Source of the DNA: Flammeovirgaceae bacterium UBA7330
GTDB lineage: Bacteria > Bacteroidota > Bacteroidia > Cytophagales > Cyclobacteriaceae
DNA length: 64,000 nt
Direction: 5' to 3'
NCBI GenBank assembly: GCA_002471275.1
Contig: DKPQ01000002.1
Coordinates: 155,927 to 219,926, forward strand
Shown here: positions 16,051 to 25,217 of the stretch, piece by piece
Position numbering within the stretch: the first letter of the stretch is position 1
Layout of the letters: every line of letters starts with the position of its first letter
Position numbers and translations under genes: made by a program
The notes under the pieces: model-generated
The model's input: only the letters and a program-made list of their open reading frames with translations
Databases searched by the model: none
What the model was told of the DNA's origin: nothing

Positions 16051-16842
16051 TTAAAGATTTTGGTTTTTAAGAACAGATATGACGTAGGGGGTGGATTCAG
16101 TGATCATCTGATGGTGCCTGGCGTTCACTATTACCGACCGAAGGTCCTTAATAGAGCTTAGTTTTGGAAGTACTTTTTTCGGTGGAATAATTTTATCCTG
16201 TTTACCAAGTATTACATGAACAGGTATTTCATGCTGGTTAAAGCATGCGGCGATGGCCCTGGGCTTTAGTTGTAACGGATAAAAATACGTCCAGGTCTGA
16301 TAAACCTGTTTTCTCTGTTGTGGAGCATGAAGAGCGGCTTCAACGAATCTTACCAGGGGTTTAGAGATGATTCCGGTTTTCTTAAAAATATTGACCATGC
16401 CATCAAAAGCAGGCGGATGATTCATCAGGTATCTAAAAAGCAGGTTTCCCGGAAGTGAATTGGCAAGTCTGTACCATGGGGATCGGAATACACCATCGGG
16501 AGCTATTAAAAAAACCCCTGAAGTATGGGTTGGGAAAATATATGCTGTGGCAAGAGCAAACCTCCCACCCAGACTAAAGCCCAGCAGCATAAATGATTGA
16601 ATGCTTTCTTTATCAAGGAAAGCCCGGAATGATTTTTCCCATTCCTCAAATTTTAATTTCTCATTTTCACGTTGGCTGTTGCCATGATAATAGATGTCTA
16701 TGGAGTAGCAGGTTGTATCCCTCAGTTCCTTCTGAATCACTTGTATTGATTCATCAAAAGTGGTTTGGTCCTCGCCAAACCCATGGAAAAAGATCAGTTT
16801 ATTTATCCCGTTTCCGTGCTTTTTGTAATTAAAATCAACCAC
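16051..16842 (-). CDS. Alpha/beta-fold hydrolase
   Basis: The 263-residue protein has the canonical alpha/beta-hydrolase plan: oxyanion segment LIFFHGFGEDQTTF (about 18-31), nucleophile elbow LLGFSLGGRFALA with Ser in G-F-S-L-G (about residue 102), an Asp region VILGKQDKIIPPKKV and a C-terminal His in NARHHQMITE. Residues 130-190 form a helical cap. No signal peptide is visible, so it is cytoplasmic. The substrate is unknown. It lies upstream of purL on the same strand with a 43-bp gap and divergently from the TetR-efflux operon, sharing an intergenic region of about 130 bp. Confidence 0.85.
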   Translation of the reverse strand: MVDFNYKKHGNGINKLIFFHGFGEDQTTFDESIQVIQKELRDTTCYSIDIYYHGNSQRENEKLKFEEWEKSFRAFLDKESIQSFMLLGFSLGGRFALATAYIFPTHTSGVFLIAPDGVFRSPWYRLANSLPGNLLFRYLMNHPPAFDGMVNIFKKTGIISKPLVRFVEAALHAPQQRKQVYQTWTYFYPLQLKPRAIAACFNQHEIPVHVILGKQDKIIPPKKVLPKLSSIKDLRSVIVNARHHQMITESTPYVISVLKNQNL

Positions 16843-16886
16843 TGATCACTTTTCTTGAATATTTATCAACAATATGTAACTCCCGT

Positions 16887-16934
16887 TTGTTAATCACGTA
16901 CACCCAGGAAACTTTGAGTATTCTGAAAGTTTCC
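16887..16934 (+). promoter_or_regulatory. Promoter of the efflux operon overlapped by a 9-bp inverted repeat (TetR operator candidate)
   Basis: TTG (16887-16889) lies exactly 19 nt before AAACTTTG (16909-16916), the spacing of Bacteroidota -33 and -7 elements; the -7 differs from TAnnTTTG at its first base. GGAAACTTT (16907-16915) and AAAGTTTCC (16926-16934) form a perfect 9-bp inverted repeat with a 10-nt spacer. The repeat covers the -7 element and the predicted start near 16923, so a bound TetR dimer would block polymerase. Confidence 0.65.
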
Positions 16935-16971
16935 ATGGTGTTACGTTGTTGTTAAGGAAGATAAATATAAA

Positions 16972-17589
16972 GTGAAGCAGAAAATAATAGAGGGAGCCGA
17001 GCAATTGTTTATGCGATATGGGGTGAGGAGCGTATCGATGGATGATGTAGCCCGGGAGGTGTCCGTATCAAAAAAGACCATTTATCAGCACTTCAATCAT
17101 AAAGATGATTTGGTGACCGAGACCGCCAGAAACTATCTGACAGGTGAAATGAAGGAGATATCTGAGGTGACCGAAAATGCTGCAGATGCATTGGAAGAAC
17201 TTTTTTTGCTTTCAAAGTGCATCCGTCAAAATATATCAAGGGTGAATCCGTCACTTCTTTATGATTTACAGAAGTATCATCCCGATGCCTGGGAAGTTTT
17301 TAGGGATTACAAGTATAATTTCATCATGGGTAAAGTGATGAGCAACCTTGTCCGTGGTAAAAAGGAAAATTTGTACAGAACTGATATCAATGAGAAAATT
17401 TTATCAGTCATGCGGGTAGAGCAGGTTCAGCTCATTTTTGACGAACGCGCATTCCCAAAAGGCGACTTTGACTTTGTCGAGGTTCAGGTCCAGATTTTTG
17501 ATCATTTCATTCATGGGCTGTTATCAGATAATGGACGCAAATACTATCAATCATATCAAAAGAAACACATAGAAAACCAACTCAAATGA
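16972..17589 (+). CDS. TetR/AcrR-family transcriptional regulator of the efflux operon
   Basis: The 205-residue protein has an N-terminal TetR DNA-binding domain (GAEQLFMRYGVRSVSMDDVA, then REVSVSKKTIYQHFNHKDDL, residues about 8-52) and an alpha-helical ligand-binding domain. The start is a GTG at 16972; no ATG nearby would keep the complete first helix. Its stop codon overlaps the ATG of the tolC-type gene (ATGA), so regulator and pump are one operon. TetR proteins of this type repress their own promoter, and an inverted repeat covers the promoter 40-65 bp upstream. The inducer is unknown. Confidence 0.9.
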   Translation: MKQKIIEGAEQLFMRYGVRSVSMDDVAREVSVSKKTIYQHFNHKDDLVTETARNYLTGEMKEISEVTENAADALEELFLLSKCIRQNISRVNPSLLYDLQKYHPDAWEVFRDYKYNFIMGKVMSNLVRGKKENLYRTDINEKILSVMRVEQVQLIFDERAFPKGDFDFVEVQVQIFDHFIHGLLSDNGRKYYQSYQKKHIENQLK

Positions 17590-19043
17590 AAGGAATAGGA
17601 CGACTACTAACAATTGCGCTTCTGCTGCCTGTGCTGGTCCATGCCCAGACGGAGACAGCAACCTTGACCACAGCAAAGGGGTTTACACTCGATGATTGTA
17701 TTGAGTATGCCATCAACAACGCTGTGGGAGTAAAAAATGCCAGACTGGATCAGGAGATTGCCGATGCCAGGGTAAGAGAGACCATTGGAATTGGATTGCC
17801 TCAGATAGATGGGAATGTATCTCTGGATCATAACAAAACGCTCAGAAGATTTTATGCATCTAAACAGACAGCTTTTGGTTTTTCTGGTTTACCGAATAGT
17901 GAATATCCAAATTTTTTGCCTGGAGTGGGTGATAATGATGTTGTTGCTTCACAAAACTTTTTCCAATTAAAAAACAATGGAGACGCCGGTTTAAGTGTAA
18001 ATCAATTGATTTTTAATGGATCTTACATTGTTGGTCTTCAGGCATCACAAGCATACAAGGATTTAGCGATTAAAAACTACAATCAGACTGAGGAAGAATT
18101 GATCCTCAACGTGTCTAAGGCTTACTACAACCTGCTGATCAATAAGGAAAGAGTGGAATTGTATGAATCAAATATCAGTAGAATTGATACGCTTTACTCA
18201 GACACCCGGGCCATGTACGAGAATGGTTTTGCAGAGAAAATTGATGTAGACCGGATCAAGGTTAGCTTAAATAACCTTAAGACTGAGCGTGACAATTTCG
18301 TACGGCTGGTAGATCTTTCAGAAAGACTGTTGAAGTTTCAAATGAACTATCCCTTAGAGGAAGATCTTGAGATTGCTGAAACCATGTCTACATCTATCCT
18401 GGGAGCAGAAATTGAAGTAGAAGAGGATTGGGATTATATACAAAGACCTGATTACCAGGTGCTGCTTGCAAATAAGAGATTGCAGGAGTTGAATATCAAA
18501 AATAAATATGCCGAGGCTCTTCCGGTTATCTCTGCATATGCAAATGCCGGGTACTCAACTCAGTCTCCAAACTTTGGAGGTCTGTTTAGTACAAATAGCA
18601 ATTTCGAAGAAATGGAAGATATTGGAATTGGTCCAGATAAGTGGTACGGATATAGTACAGTAGGTCTTAGGCTCAGTTGGAGCCTGTTCACCGGACTCCA
18701 GCGAGCCAACCAGATCCAGCAGGAGAAGCTGGCATTGCTTAAGGTCGAAAATTCCTTTAACCAGCTGGAATCTTCCATTGAAGTGGATATTCAGCAATCC
18801 AGGATCAACTATGATGATGCACGAAATCGTCTGGAAGTACAAAAGGAAAACAAAGCCCTTGCACAGGAGATTTTTGAAGTAGCTACCAAGAAATATAGCA
18901 ATGGTGTAGGTTCAAACCTGGAAGTCATTGAAGCTGAAAACAGTTTGAAGGAAGCTGACATCAACTATTACAATACCTTATATGAGGCCGTCATCGCCCA
19001 ATTAGAATTAAAGAAAGCATTAGGATTACTTAACCAACAATAG
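17586..19043 (+). CDS. TolC-family outer membrane efflux protein
   Basis: This is the outer-membrane channel of a tripartite efflux system. After a Sec signal peptide (MKGIGRLLTIALLLPVLVHA) come the two homologous outer-membrane-efflux repeats of long helices, starting at FTLDDCIEYAINNAVGVKNA and again near DYQVLLANKRLQELNIKNKY. Barrel strands with LRLSWSLFTGLQ mark the second repeat. Length (485 residues) is normal. The gene overlaps the TetR gene by 4 bp and is followed 3 bp later by the membrane fusion protein, so translation is coupled. Confidence 0.93.
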   Translation: MKGIGRLLTIALLLPVLVHAQTETATLTTAKGFTLDDCIEYAINNAVGVKNARLDQEIADARVRETIGIGLPQIDGNVSLDHNKTLRRFYASKQTAFGFSGLPNSEYPNFLPGVGDNDVVASQNFFQLKNNGDAGLSVNQLIFNGSYIVGLQASQAYKDLAIKNYNQTEEELILNVSKAYYNLLINKERVELYESNISRIDTLYSDTRAMYENGFAEKIDVDRIKVSLNNLKTERDNFVRLVDLSERLLKFQMNYPLEEDLEIAETMSTSILGAEIEVEEDWDYIQRPDYQVLLANKRLQELNIKNKYAEALPVISAYANAGYSTQSPNFGGLFSTNSNFEEMEDIGIGPDKWYGYSTVGLRLSWSLFTGLQRANQIQQEKLALLKVENSFNQLESSIEVDIQQSRINYDDARNRLEVQKENKALAQEIFEVATKKYSNGVGSNLEVIEAENSLKEADINYYNTLYEAVIAQLELKKALGLLNQQ

Positions 19044-19046
19044 ATC

Positions 19047-20210
19047 ATGAACAAGGTCAACTTAATTACCCGATTAATAGTACTAAACCTTCTGGTAGTA
19101 TTTGTCTACAGCTGTGGAGGATCTTCCGAGCTTGAAAAGAAGAAAGCTGAACTGGATGAAAAAAGAAAGGAACTCATGGAATTGCAGTCTCAAATTTCCG
19201 ACCTGGAGAAAAAGGTTGCAGAGCTGGATACCACAGCAGATGGGACTGCCGGGACTATTCTGGTCTCATCTTATAATGTAGTTGAAAAGCCATTTATTCA
19301 TAAGGTAGAGGTACGCGGATCTGTGGCTTCAAGGAAAAATGTGCTGATGAGTGCCGAGACGATGGGCCGCGTAGAGCGGATCAATGTAGCGGAGGGACAA
19401 AGTGTTCGCAAAGGAGATCTGTTATTGCAAATTGACAGTGATATCATTGCCAATAATGTCTCGGAGGTTGAAACTCAGATTGAGTTGGCAAAGACGGTAT
19501 TCGAACGACAGGAGAATCTGTGGGAACAAAACATCGGGACTGAAATTCAGTATTTACAGGCCAAGAACAATTACGAATCGCTTGAGCGGAGGTTAGCAAC
19601 GCTCAAGTCGCAGTTGAGTCAATATTATGTAAGAGCTCCTTTTAATGGTGTCGTGGACGAGATACCTGTTAAAATCGGAGAAATGGCTCAGCCTGGATTA
19701 CCGTTGGTCAGAATTGTGAATCCTGATGAAATGTATGTTTCATCGGATGTCTCGGAGGCTTTTCTGGGCAAGTTTAAGGCTGGTCAGGAGGTTGAAGTAA
19801 ACTTTCCTGTACAGGATGTTAACCTCAAAAGCAAGATCATTTCTGTTGGTAATGTGATCAATGATCAAAACAGAACCTTTAAGATCGAGGTGTCTTTGCC
19901 TGTTCAGGAAGATTTCAAATTCAGACCAAATCAGGTGGCTATGCTTTCATTGGTTGATTACGAGAAGAAGGATGCATTAAGCGTACCAACAAACGTAATC
20001 CAATCTGATGCCGGTGGAAAATTTGTCTATACTGTTGGGATGAAAGATGGTAAAAGAGTTGCTCAGAAGGTCGCCGTTCAAACTGGTAAGAGTTTCCAAA
20101 ATATGACTGAAATCATTGCCGGGCTATCCAGCGGAGCAAGTGTGATCAATCAGGGATTCAGAAATGTCACCAACGGGGCAGAAATATCCGTATCAGCTGC
20201 TTCATTATAA
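19047..20210 (+). CDS. RND efflux membrane fusion (periplasmic adaptor) protein
   Basis: The 387-residue adaptor links the RND pump to TolC. It starts with a lipoprotein signal (VFVYS before Cys, then GGSSELEKKK), followed by a short coiled coil (EKKKAELDEKRKELMELQSQ). A lipoyl/barrel-sandwich half (VERINVAEGQSVRKGDLLLQ), a helical hairpin, the second lipoyl half (YYVRAPFNGVVDEIPVKIGE) and a beta-barrel domain follow. The extra N-terminal coiled coil is common in Bacteroidota adaptors. It lies between the tolC and pump genes in one operon. Confidence 0.93.
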   Translation: MNKVNLITRLIVLNLLVVFVYSCGGSSELEKKKAELDEKRKELMELQSQISDLEKKVAELDTTADGTAGTILVSSYNVVEKPFIHKVEVRGSVASRKNVLMSAETMGRVERINVAEGQSVRKGDLLLQIDSDIIANNVSEVETQIELAKTVFERQENLWEQNIGTEIQYLQAKNNYESLERRLATLKSQLSQYYVRAPFNGVVDEIPVKIGEMAQPGLPLVRIVNPDEMYVSSDVSEAFLGKFKAGQEVEVNFPVQDVNLKSKIISVGNVINDQNRTFKIEVSLPVQEDFKFRPNQVAMLSLVDYEKKDALSVPTNVIQSDAGGKFVYTVGMKDGKRVAQKVAVQTGKSFQNMTEIIAGLSSGASVINQGFRNVTNGAEISVSAASL

Positions 20211-20231
20211 TTCTATCAAAAGCACACCATA

Positions 20232-23200
20232 ATGGCAAAAGATATCAATCAATCTGATGATTTAAAGAACCAGGAGCAGGTGGACAAGCAGTTTTGGCTG
20301 ACCACATTTGCCCTGAAGAATAAGAATACGGTTTTCTTTTTGACATTCCTGATCGTTGTTATGGGGATCATTTCCTACCAGGCCCTGCCCAAAGACAGCT
20401 ATCCGGAGATCGAACAACCCATTGTATATGTGGGTACCCCATATCCGGGTAACTCACCCGTGGATATCGAAAACCTGGTTACACGCGAACTGGAGAAAGA
20501 AATTAACACCATCTCCGAGGTAGAGGAAATTTCTTCAACTTCTGTGCAAGACTACTCAACCATCATCGTGGAGTTTCAAGCCGACGTGGATGTGGAAGAT
20601 GCCCTTCAGAAAGTAAAGGATGCGGTAGATAAGGCCAAGCCAGAACTTCCGACCGATCTTCCTCAAGATCCCAATGTCTTTGAGATGAACTTTTCAGAGT
20701 TCCCGATCATGAACATCAACCTTTCCGGGAATTACTCTGTGCAAAAGCTTGAAGAGTTTGCGGAGATCATCCAGGATGAGATCGAAAAGATTTCGGGTAT
20801 TTCAAGGGTTGACATTACCGGGGTAGAAGATAAGGAAGTAAAAATCATGGTGAATCCATACGAGATGGAAGCCCGTGACATCAATTTCAGCGACATCGAA
20901 AATGCGGTTACGGCAGAGAACGTGACACTTTCGGGCGGTAACATTCTACAGGATGGCTTGAGAAGGTCAATCCGTGTGGTGGGTGAGTTTACCGATCCTC
21001 AGCAGATGGAGGACATTGTGATCAAGCATGAGAAAGGAAATATAGTTTACCTCAAGGATATTGCTGAGATTGAATTTGGTTACACAGAAAAGGAATCCTA
21101 TGCAAGGTTGAGCACCCACCCGGTGGTGTCTGTGGATGTGATCAAAAGGAGTGGTGAAAACATGCTGGAGATTACCGCTGCAATTGATGAGGTGATGGAG
21201 CGTGTCAGGCCCACTTTGCCGGATGACCTGGAAATCGTAAGGACCAATGATCAGTCTACCTTCGTGAAGATGATGGTGTCCAACCTGGAGAATAATATCA
21301 TTTCCGGGGTGATCCTGGTTGTATTGGTGTTGTTGTTTTTCCTGGGTACCAGAAATGCGCTCTTTGTAGGTATTGCGATACCATTGTCCATGTTCATTGC
21401 TTTCAACGTGTTGGGGGCTATGGACATTACGGTCAACATGATGATCTTATTTTCATTGATCCTGGCGTTGGGTATGCTGGTGGATAATGGAATTGTGGTT
21501 GTAGAGAATGTCTATCGTCTGATGGAGGAGGGGTACAGCCCTCTGGCAGCAACCAAAAAAGGAGTTGGCGAAGTAGCAATGCCGATCATTTCGTCAACCG
21601 CCACCACACTTGCTGCTTTTCTCCCGCTAGCTTTATGGCCGGGGCTTATGGGGCAGTTTATGTCCTATCTACCTCTGGGAGTAATGATTACGCTTACATC
21701 TTCTTTGTTTGTGGCCCTGGTAATAAATCCGGTTCTGATTGCTTCTTTTATGAAAGTGCAGAACGGTAACAGGGAAGTGAATTATGGGAAATTGTGGAGA
21801 AATGTTGGGATATTGATAGGTGTAGGAATCCTGTTTTTACTTATAAAATGGACGGTGCTTGGAAATCTACTTATCGTTTTAGGAGCCATCATTGCCCTGG
21901 ATGTGTATGTGTTAGATCCTCTTTCACAGCGTTTCCAAGCCATCTTTTTACCATTTTTAGAACGTATCTATAGCCGTACCCTGACATTTGCGCTCGGCGG
22001 ATGGAGACCCTACCTGTTCTTTTTTGGTACGGTATTTCTTCTGGTCTTTTCTTTTATGTTGATGGCAGCCTTTCCTCCGAAAGTGATTTTCTTTCCCATC
22101 AATGAACCTAAGTATGTCAACGTATTTATAGAGTTACCGATTGGAACAGATATTGAAAGGACCAACGAATATGCACACAAAGTGGAGAGTCAGGTACTTG
22201 ATTTGGTGAAACCTTATGACTACATGGTGGAATCTGTGATCACCAAAGTAGGAGAGGATGCTTCAGACCCTAATGATCCAAGTGCATTCGGGCAGGGCTC
22301 CACACCTAACAAAGCAAGGATTACCGTCAACTTTGTTGAATTCCAGTTCCGGAAGGATCCGGAAACCGGGGATTTTGTGATGACCAGTGACGTAATGGAA
22401 GAGATCAGGAATAGCATCACCCATTACCCGGGAGTTACCATCACCATCGATAAAGATGCTGCCGGTCCTCCAACTGGAAAGCCAATCAACATTGAGATTG
22501 TCGGTCCTGATCTGGAAAAGCTCATTGAGCTCACAGAGAATGTAAGGTTGATGATCAATGAGTCAGCCATTCAGGGTATAGAAGAGCTGAAATCCGACCT
22601 GGAGACTGGAAAGCCAGAATTGATTGTGGACATCGATCGGGAGAAGGCCCGACGGTTTGGTCTTTCAACCTACAATGTAGCCAATGAGGTGCGAACTTCA
22701 CTATTTGGTAAGGAGATCTCCAAATTCAAGCTGGGTGAAGATGATTATGACATAGAGCTGCGTCTTCAGGATAAATATCGTTATGATATGGATGCTTTGA
22801 TGAATAAAAGCATCACTTTCCGCGATCAGACGGATGGCTCAATCCACCAGGTGCCGATCTCTGCTGTGGCAGAAGCTGAGCTGAGTTCCACCTATGGATC
22901 TGTGAAGCGGAAGGATCTGGATCGAATGATCACGTTATCATCTAACGTGCTGGGTGGTTATAACCCCACGGAGATCAACAATCAGATCAAGACACTGCTG
23001 GAAAATGAATTGGAAATGCCGAATGGCTACACATATAAGTTTGGAGGGGAGCAGGCAGAGCAGGAGAAAGAAATGGCTTTCCTAAGCAGGGCTTTGTTGC
23101 TGGCTGTATTCCTGATCTTCCTGATCATTGTATCTCAGTTCAACAAGGTCACTACACCAATTATTATTATGTCGTCTGTGGTGTTGAGTACCATTGGCGT

Positions 23201-23672
23201 ATTCCTTGGGTTGGTGATCTTTCAAATGGACTTCGTGGTAATTATGACCATGATTGGTATCATTTCTTTGGCGGGTATCGTAGTAAATAATGCGATTGTG
23301 TTGATCGACTTTATTGAACTGAGTAGAAAAAGAAAAGCTGAGGAAATGGGCGTTGATCAGTTACCTTTTGAGGATGTGATAGGCTCTATTGTAGAGGCTG
23401 GGAAAACCAGGTTGCGTCCGGTATTGTTGACCGCCATTACGACCATTGTGGGTTTGATTCCTCTGGCAGTAGGGATAAACATTGATTTCATAAAATTGTT
23501 TACCATCTATAATCCGGACTTCTATATGGGGGGTGACAATGTGATCTTCTGGGGGCCGATGTCATGGACCATCATTTTTGGATTGACATTTGCGACTTTC
23601 CTCACCCTTGTGATCGTGCCGGTGATGTATCTATTCTTCGCCAGGATCAACAGGAGATTAGGTATCAGTTAA
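20232..23672 (+). CDS. RND efflux pump, HAE1/AcrB-type inner membrane transporter
   Basis: The 1146-residue protein is the proton-driven pump of the system. It has twelve predicted transmembrane helices in two halves: TM1 at FALKNKNTVFFLTFLIVVMG, a block with LILALGMLVDNGIVVVENVY carrying the paired Asp typical of proton relay in helix 4, and a C-terminal block with GIISLAGIVVNNAIVLIDFI. Two large periplasmic porter/docking loops lie between. An extra hydrophobic stretch near residues 520-560 (NVGILIGVGILFLLIKWTVL) separates TM6 from TM7. Substrates are probably amphiphiles or drugs; the sequence does not say which. The residue pattern does not look like a metal-specific CusA pump. Confidence 0.93.
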   Translation: MAKDINQSDDLKNQEQVDKQFWLTTFALKNKNTVFFLTFLIVVMGIISYQALPKDSYPEIEQPIVYVGTPYPGNSPVDIENLVTRELEKEINTISEVEEISSTSVQDYSTIIVEFQADVDVEDALQKVKDAVDKAKPELPTDLPQDPNVFEMNFSEFPIMNINLSGNYSVQKLEEFAEIIQDEIEKISGISRVDITGVEDKEVKIMVNPYEMEARDINFSDIENAVTAENVTLSGGNILQDGLRRSIRVVGEFTDPQQMEDIVIKHEKGNIVYLKDIAEIEFGYTEKESYARLSTHPVVSVDVIKRSGENMLEITAAIDEVMERVRPTLPDDLEIVRTNDQSTFVKMMVSNLENNIISGVILVVLVLLFFLGTRNALFVGIAIPLSMFIAFNVLGAMDITVNMMILFSLILALGMLVDNGIVVVENVYRLMEEGYSPLAATKKGVGEVAMPIISSTATTLAAFLPLALWPGLMGQFMSYLPLGVMITLTSSLFVALVINPVLIASFMKVQNGNREVNYGKLWRNVGILIGVGILFLLIKWTVLGNLLIVLGAIIALDVYVLDPLSQRFQAIFLPFLERIYSRTLTFALGGWRPYLFFFGTVFLLVFSFMLMAAFPPKVIFFPINEPKYVNVFIELPIGTDIERTNEYAHKVESQVLDLVKPYDYMVESVITKVGEDASDPNDPSAFGQGSTPNKARITVNFVEFQFRKDPETGDFVMTSDVMEEIRNSITHYPGVTITIDKDAAGPPTGKPINIEIVGPDLEKLIELTENVRLMINESAIQGIEELKSDLETGKPELIVDIDREKARRFGLSTYNVANEVRTSLFGKEISKFKLGEDDYDIELRLQDKYRYDMDALMNKSITFRDQTDGSIHQVPISAVAEAELSSTYGSVKRKDLDRMITLSSNVLGGYNPTEINNQIKTLLENELEMPNGYTYKFGGEQAEQEKEMAFLSRALLLAVFLIFLIIVSQFNKVTTPIIIMSSVVLSTIGVFLGLVIFQMDFVVIMTMIGIISLAGIVVNNAIVLIDFIELSRKRKAEEMGVDQLPFEDVIGSIVEAGKTRLRPVLLTAITTIVGLIPLAVGINIDFIKLFTIYNPDFYMGGDNVIFWGPMSWTIIFGLTFATFLTLVIVPVMYLFFARINRRLGIS

Positions 23673-23692
23673 GAAAAGAATTTCGGACACTT

Positions 23693-23750
23693 AGATATTC
23701 TGACTCTCAGACTGGTCCGAATGTCTGAGTGTCGGAATGTCTGAATATCT
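23693..23750. repeat. Nested inverted repeat between the efflux operon and the phosphoesterase gene
   Basis: AGATATTC (23693-23700) pairs with GAATATCT (23743-23750), and inside these CTCAGAC (23706-23712) pairs with GTCTGAG (23723-23729). The 3' half also contains a short direct duplication, with GAATGTCTGA present at 23719-23728 and again at 23735-23744. There is no T-run, so this is not a classical terminator. It could be a transcript-end structure, a REP-like palindrome or a binding site. Confidence 0.6.
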
Positions 23751-23758
23751 ACAGTATT

Positions 23759-25000
23759 ATGTCAAGATATATGGTATTTATTGTTATTGCAGTCCTTTAT
23801 GTGGCGCTGGACCTGTACCTGTATCAGGCCATCAAATTGCTGATCGAGGATTTTACTCCCACAGTCAGGAAAGTCCTGAGGATAAGTTATTTCATTGTTT
23901 CTATTGGTTTTTTTATCGGAGTGATACTCTATAGCAAGCTGGACCCCAAGGTTTTTGGCGGATTAAGAGTTGTATTGATGACCGGCTTCTTTATCACTCT
24001 GATAGGCAAGCTCTTGGCGGCACTTTTTCTTTTTGCTGATGACCTTCGTCGGTTCACATATTACCTGATCGATCTTTTGCCATCTAAATCTGAAACGCCA
24101 CACGACAGTTCCAGGTCAGAGTTTATGGCTAAATCCGCCATGATTGCCGGAGCGGTGCCGATTGCTGTTTTTAGTTTCGGGATTCTATCAGGGGCACATG
24201 ATTACCGTGTCAGGAAGCGGGTCATTCATCTCAAAAACCTCCCGAAAGCCTATGACGGGATCCGGGTTGTACAGATATCCGATATTCATACCGGCAGCTT
24301 TTTCAATCGTAAGGCGGTAGCAGGAGGTGTAGATCTGATCAATGCACAGAAACCAGACATCGTCTTTTTTACCGGTGACCTGGTGAACAATAAAAGTGAA
24401 GAAGCCAAACCCTACCTGGACATCTTTAAGAAGGTGAAAGGTGATATGGGGGTGTTTTCCACCATGGGAAACCATGACTACGGAGATTATTCAAGTTGGA
24501 CCAGCCAGGAGGCCAAGCAGCAGGACATCAAAAACCTTCATGAGATGCATCATTACATGGGCTGGGACCTGCTGCTCAATGAAAATCGAACCCTGAAAGT
24601 AGACAATGAGGAGATAGCTATTCTCGGATTGGAAAACTGGGGTGCTGGCAGATTTTCAAAATATGGGGATATGAAGAAGACGGTTAAAGGAACTGAAGAA
24701 ATTCCATTCAAGCTGTTATTGTCCCATGACCCCAGTCATTGGGATGCCCAGGTTCGTCCGGAGTATCCTGACGTGGCCCTTCAACTGGCTGGCCACACAC
24801 ACGGCATGCAATTCGGTATTGAGATTGGTGATTTCCGTTGGAGCCCCTCACAGTACCTCTACAAGCAATGGGCCGACCTCTACCAGGAAGGCGATCAATA
24901 TATCTATGTCAACCGGGGCTTTGGCTATATCGGCTATCCGGGCAGGGTAGGGATCCTGCCGGAGATCACGGTGCTGGAGCTGAAGAGAGAAATCGTTTAA
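23759..25000 (+). CDS. Membrane-anchored calcineurin-like metallophosphoesterase
   Basis: The N-terminal 140 residues carry four hydrophobic helices (YMVFIVIAVLYVALDLYLYQ first); the rest is a metallophosphoesterase domain. All five metal-binding blocks are visible: QISDIHTGSF (about residue 174), VFFTGDLVN, STMGNHDYGDY, LLLSHDP and LAGHTHGMQFG. This layout matches the YkuE/YaeI-type phosphodiesterases, some of which act on lipid-linked or UDP-sugar substrates. I chose the ATG at 23759 because it sits directly before the first helix; an upstream ATG at 23729 lies inside an inverted repeat. It follows the pump gene after about 85 bp and may be read through from it. Confidence 0.85.
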   Translation: MSRYMVFIVIAVLYVALDLYLYQAIKLLIEDFTPTVRKVLRISYFIVSIGFFIGVILYSKLDPKVFGGLRVVLMTGFFITLIGKLLAALFLFADDLRRFTYYLIDLLPSKSETPHDSSRSEFMAKSAMIAGAVPIAVFSFGILSGAHDYRVRKRVIHLKNLPKAYDGIRVVQISDIHTGSFFNRKAVAGGVDLINAQKPDIVFFTGDLVNNKSEEAKPYLDIFKKVKGDMGVFSTMGNHDYGDYSSWTSQEAKQQDIKNLHEMHHYMGWDLLLNENRTLKVDNEEIAILGLENWGAGRFSKYGDMKKTVKGTEEIPFKLLLSHDPSHWDAQVRPEYPDVALQLAGHTHGMQFGIEIGDFRWSPSQYLYKQWADLYQEGDQYIYVNRGFGYIGYPGRVGILPEITVLELKREIV

Positions 25001-25217
25001 AAACGTTTTTGATATATTGTCGCTTGAAGCAGCGGGTTCAAGTTTCATGTCAATATGAAAATGGATGGACCTTTTTGTTTTTCAAGGAAGCTCCTTTCAG
25101 TCGATCAGTTGCGCCAAATGACAAAGTATTTCGCAAGGCCTCATACCGATATAAGAAATAAGTCATTATTTTTATTGAATGTCTGAATTAAGAAGTGCAT
25201 GTTATGATTCACCATTC
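25001..25217. other. Intergenic stretch with no supported gene
   Basis: About 217 bp between the phosphoesterase and DUF1080 genes. A short palindrome AAAAACGTTTTT lies at 24999-25010, directly after the upstream stop codon. Open frames here are short and lack resemblance to any protein. Confidence 0.4.

Noticed and set aside
24838..25161. A 107-codon frame overlapping the end of the phosphoesterase gene
   Set aside because: Mostly a shadow of the phosphoesterase in another frame, with no protein resemblance in its unique part.
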